Of a stretch of 7,721 bases of DNA, positions 5,738 through 7,721 are shown piece after piece; position 1 is the stretch's first letter; every line of letters begins with the position of its first letter. The position numbers were made by a program, and so were the translations under genes. This stretch comes from JACDBD01 sp050743385 (lineage in GTDB: Bacteria > Actinomycetota > Acidimicrobiia > IMCC26256 > JACDBD01): positions 1 through 7,721 of the forward strand of contig JBOGFJ010000302.1 of the NCBI GenBank assembly GCA_050743385.1, given 5' to 3'. Under the pieces are notes generated by a model that worked only from the letters and a program-made list of their open reading frames with translations, was not told where the DNA came from and ran no database searches.

Positions 5738-6499
5738 ATGGAAGCCCGCCGGTATCTCTCCATCGTTCGACGCCGCCTGCTCCTCATCGTCGCCATCGTG
5801 GTCGCGGCGGTGGCGGCGGGCTGGCTGATCACCCCGAACGAGGATTCCTACACCGCGACCTCCACGCTCTACGTCGGGTCGCGCTCGATCGACATCAGCC
5901 CCGACTCACGTGAGCTCTCGGGCGACCGGGTCCACGGCTTCGACCGGCTGATCACCACGTTCACCACGATGTTGGGCAGCCGTTCGGTCGCGCAGGGCGC
6001 CATCGACGCCACCGAGGTCGAACGGTCGACCGCCGGCGTCGTGGGGAGCACCGAAGCCGTGCAGGTGGAGAACGCCAACCTCATCGAGGTCTCGGTCACC
6101 GACTCCGATCCCGCGACCGCCCGCGCGCTCGCCGACGGCGTGGCCAATGCATTCGTCGACCAGCTCGCCCAGTTCGAACCGACTGAGCCCGACGCCGAGC
6201 CGCTGGTCTCGGTGTACGAGCCGGCGCCGCTGCCAACTACGGCGAACGGGCCGCCCCTTGTGCGCAACCTCCTGCTGGCACTGATCGTCGGGCTGGTCGC
6301 GGCGGGCGCGGTGGTGGCTCTGCTGGAGCACCTCGACATCTCGCTGCGCTCACGCGACGACGTCGAGCGCCACCTCGGGCTGCCGGTGCTCGGTGTGATC
6401 CCCGCGCTCGGAAATCGTCTCCCTGCCATGGGCGCGGCCAAGGTGCGGTCACGACCGGCGCGCCCAACCGGTATGGGGAGGAGTGAGCCCGTTGTCTAG
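5738..6499 (+). CDS. Wzz/CapA-type polysaccharide chain-length determinant (co-polymerase)
   Basis: A 253-residue inner-membrane protein with the classic layout: a short basic N-terminus (MEARRYLSIVRRR), a first transmembrane helix at about 13-31, an extracytoplasmic region at about 32-175, and a second helix at about 176-196. The second helix is preceded by the Pro-rich stretch YEPAPLPTTANGPP usual in polysaccharide co-polymerases. After it, the cytoplasmic segment LDISLRSRDDVERHLGLPVLGVIP (199-222) is the conserved part that engages the partner kinase. Such proteins set the length of exported capsule or exopolysaccharide. The extracytoplasmic loop is short, as in Gram-positive CapA/YveK types, and no kinase domain is fused; the kinase is the next gene, which overlaps this one. 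The roughly 30-residue tail after the last motif is basic and Pro-rich. Family assignment is firm; the polymer is unknown. Confidence 0.88.
   Translation: MEARRYLSIVRRRLLLIVAIVVAAVAAGWLITPNEDSYTATSTLYVGSRSIDISPDSRELSGDRVHGFDRLITTFTTMLGSRSVAQGAIDATEVERSTAGVVGSTEAVQVENANLIEVSVTDSDPATARALADGVANAFVDQLAQFEPTEPDAEPLVSVYEPAPLPTTANGPPLVRNLLLALIVGLVAAGAVVALLEHLDISLRSRDDVERHLGLPVLGVIPALGNRLPAMGAAKVRSRPARPTGMGRSEPVV
6475..6483 (+). promoter_or_regulatory. Shine-Dalgarno GGGGAGGAG inside the end of the Wzz gene
   Basis: A strong purine-rich ribosome binding site within the Wzz coding region. Its AGGAG ends eight bases before TTG 6492, ideal spacing, but abuts or overlaps GTG 6483 and is too far from ATG 6516. 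It therefore favours the TTG as the kinase start. Confidence 0.6.
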
Positions 6500-7295
6500 C
6501 TGGCTGCGACGAACGATGAATTCGCGCTCGACGAGGCGCGCCCACCAGTTGACGGCGCGTGAGGCCTTCCGCGTGGTGCGCTCGAACGTGCTCGTCGCGA
6601 TCTCCGAGCTGGCGAACCCTGTCGTGGTCGTCACGAGCGCGTCCGCGGGCGAGGGGAAGACCTCCGTCTGCGTGAACCTGGCCGAGTCGCTCGCGGCCGC
6701 CGGCTCCCGTGTCGTGGTCGTCGACCTCGACCTGCGCAATCCCGAGGCCCACCGCCGCTTTGCGGCCTACAACGAGATCGGTGTGTCCGACGTGCTTCTC
6801 GGCCGCGCGACGCTCGACGACAGCCTCCAGTACATCGAGTTGCCGGCGCCCGACTCCGACCGGTCGGCCGGTCTCTCCTTCCTCGCCGCCGGAGCCCCGG
6901 TTCATGACCCCACCGAGCTGCTGGCGACGCCGAGAACGGCCCAGCTCCTCGAGAGCCTGTCGTCGCAGGCCGACATCGTCCTGCTCGACACACCCCCGGT
7001 GCTCCCCGTTGCCGACACCCTCGTGATCGGCCGGCTGGCGGCGGGCGCCGTGCTCGTCGTGGAGTCACGCAGTACGCCTGGCCCTGCCGCGAAACGGGCC
7101 AAGGACAGCCTCACCCGCAACCAGACGCGGCTGCTCGGGGTGGTGCTGAACAAGTTCGACCCCGACGAGGCGAGCTACGGGATCGGCGAGCCCAACGGGT
7201 ACCGCGTAGGGAACGGCCTCGGCTCCGGCTTCGACCGCGAGGTGGCGCCGACGAACGGCCGCGGCGCCAGGAGCGGCAATGGCAGCGGCGCCTGA
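6492..7295 (+). CDS. CpsD/CapB-family tyrosine-kinase-like P-loop ATPase
   Basis: About 267 residues from TTG 6492, chosen on Shine-Dalgarno spacing; GTG 6483 or ATG 6516 would also give intact proteins. Cytoplasmic partner of the Wzz protein. Visible motifs (TTG numbering): E24-x2-R27-x2-R30 in REAFRVVRSN, the oligomer-contact motif of BY-kinases; Walker A ASAGEGKT (50-57, Lys56); Walker A' VVVDLDLRNP (Asp78, Asp80); Walker B IVLLDTPP (Asp166). Together these identify a bacterial tyrosine kinase-type ATPase that normally controls polymer length by cycles of autophosphorylation. The usual C-terminal tyrosine cluster is missing: only two tyrosines (Tyr229, Tyr237) lie in the last roughly 45 residues, followed by a Gly/Asn/Arg/Ser-rich tail. 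It overlaps the end of the Wzz gene, and its own end overlaps the epimerase start, so the three are translationally coupled. A ParA/MinD-like ATPase is excluded by the N-terminal motif and the context. Confidence 0.85.
   Translation: MSSWLRRTMNSRSTRRAHQLTAREAFRVVRSNVLVAISELANPVVVVTSASAGEGKTSVCVNLAESLAAAGSRVVVVDLDLRNPEAHRRFAAYNEIGVSDVLLGRATLDDSLQYIELPAPDSDRSAGLSFLAAGAPVHDPTELLATPRTAQLLESLSSQADIVLLDTPPVLPVADTLVIGRLAAGAVLVVESRSTPGPAAKRAKDSLTRNQTRLLGVVLNKFDPDEASYGIGEPNGYRVGNGLGSGFDREVAPTNGRGARSGNGSGA
7269..7273 (+). promoter_or_regulatory. Shine-Dalgarno AGGAG of the epimerase gene
   Basis: AGGAG inside the kinase gene's last codons, five bases before ATG 7279. It supports that start and a 17-base overlap of the two genes. 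Confidence 0.65.
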
Positions 7296-7721
7296 GCGGA
7301 TCGTCATCACCGGCGCCGGCGGCTATCTCGGCGGCCGAGTCGTCGAGCACCTCACCGGCGCCGGCCACCGGGTGGCGGCGTTGAGCCGCCGCCCCGCACC
7401 GTGGCTCCAAGTGCCGGTTGCGCCGATCGATCTCGTCGATGACCCCGACGAGATCGAGGGCACGTTCGAAGGCGCAGCTGCGGTGATCCATCTCGCCGGT
7501 GCCAACGAGGCTCGGGTGGTCGACGATCCCGAGCGCGCGCTGACGAGCACGATCGTGGCGGCTCGGCACGTCGCGCACAGCTGCGTCGCGATGGGCGTCA
7601 AGCGGGTGGTCTACGTGTCGACGATGCACGTGTACGGTGCCGCGCTCGCTCCGGGCGCGAGCGTCACCGAGGCCACCATGCCGGAGCCGTGCAGCGACTA
7701 CGCGATCGCCCGGCTCACGGC
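7279..7721 (+). CDS. NAD(P)-dependent epimerase/dehydratase (extended SDR), 3' end outside window
   Basis: The first 147 codons of a nucleotide-sugar epimerase/dehydratase-type protein. The Rossmann nucleotide-binding turn TGAGGYLGG (11-19; Gly12, Gly15, Gly18) follows strand RIVI. An acidic DLVDD turn (51-55) and the VIHLAG strand (69-74) are standard for extended short-chain dehydrogenases. VVYVSTMHVYG (110-120) supplies the catalytic Ser/Thr (Ser114, Thr115), and Tyr141 opens the active-site YxxxK position, here YAIAR with Arg145 in place of Lys. Such enzymes interconvert UDP-, GDP- or dTDP-sugars in the cytoplasm. Being the third overlapping gene after Wzz and kinase, it probably makes a precursor for the same polysaccharide. 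The C-terminal substrate-binding half lies outside the window, so the sugar cannot be named; a reductase or isomerase of the same superfamily is possible. Confidence 0.85.
   Translation, partial: MAAAPERIVITGAGGYLGGRVVEHLTGAGHRVAALSRRPAPWLQVPVAPIDLVDDPDEIEGTFEGAAAVIHLAGANEARVVDDPERALTSTIVAARHVAHSCVAMGVKRVVYVSTMHVYGAALAPGASVTEATMPEPCSDYAIARLT

Noticed and set aside
5689..5913. Small open frame with ATG 5689 directly after a G6AG run
   Set aside because: It runs out of frame into the Wzz gene, its product is low-complexity Pro/Arg/His/Gly, and the purine run is too close to the ATG to work well.

Overview
The window is very GC-rich, densely coded DNA. It has GTG starts, TANNNT-type -10 boxes and apparently leaderless genes, which points to an actinobacterium. 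The mix of genes would suit an Acidimicrobiia-like lineage, but that placement is inference; no marker gene is present. I see no rRNA, tRNA, CRISPR array, transposase or phage gene.

Left part (1-1828, minus strand): a three-gene unit reading leftwards. It holds a phytanoyl-CoA dioxygenase-family Fe(II)/2-oxoglutarate oxygenase, a small glyoxalase/extradiol-dioxygenase-fold (VOC) protein with a near-perfect ribosome binding site, and an RNase Z/arylsulfatase-like metallo-beta-lactamase-fold hydrolase that runs off the window. The grouping looks catabolic or detoxifying, with unknown substrate.

Middle (1829-3670): a 69-bp divergent spacer separates that unit from a plus-strand gene for a small secreted beta-rich protein of unknown function. 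In both directions a TANNNT box lies 6-7 bases before the start codon, the layout of leaderless transcripts. The small gene converges with a minus-strand KefB/CPA2-type cation:proton antiporter, only 9 bases separating the stop codons.

Right part (3671-7721, plus strand): a putative exopolysaccharide region. It begins with a secreted lipoprotein carrying a Pro-rich linker, a fibronectin type III-like domain and a clan GH-A (GH39-like) glycoside hydrolase barrel. After a 145-bp gap come three overlapping genes: a Wzz/CapA-type chain-length protein, a CpsD/CapB-type tyrosine-kinase-like ATPase, and a nucleotide-sugar epimerase/dehydratase cut by the window end. The likely logic is that the epimerase supplies an activated sugar, the Wzz-kinase pair controls polymer length and export, and the surface-anchored hydrolase trims or releases the polymer. 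The window ends inside this locus, so glycosyltransferases and the export machinery probably lie further right.

I found no clear-cut novel system. The points most worth checking are the linked hydrolase/Wzz/kinase arrangement, the tyrosine-poor kinase tail, the Tyr-x3-Arg epimerase and the back-to-back leaderless promoters.
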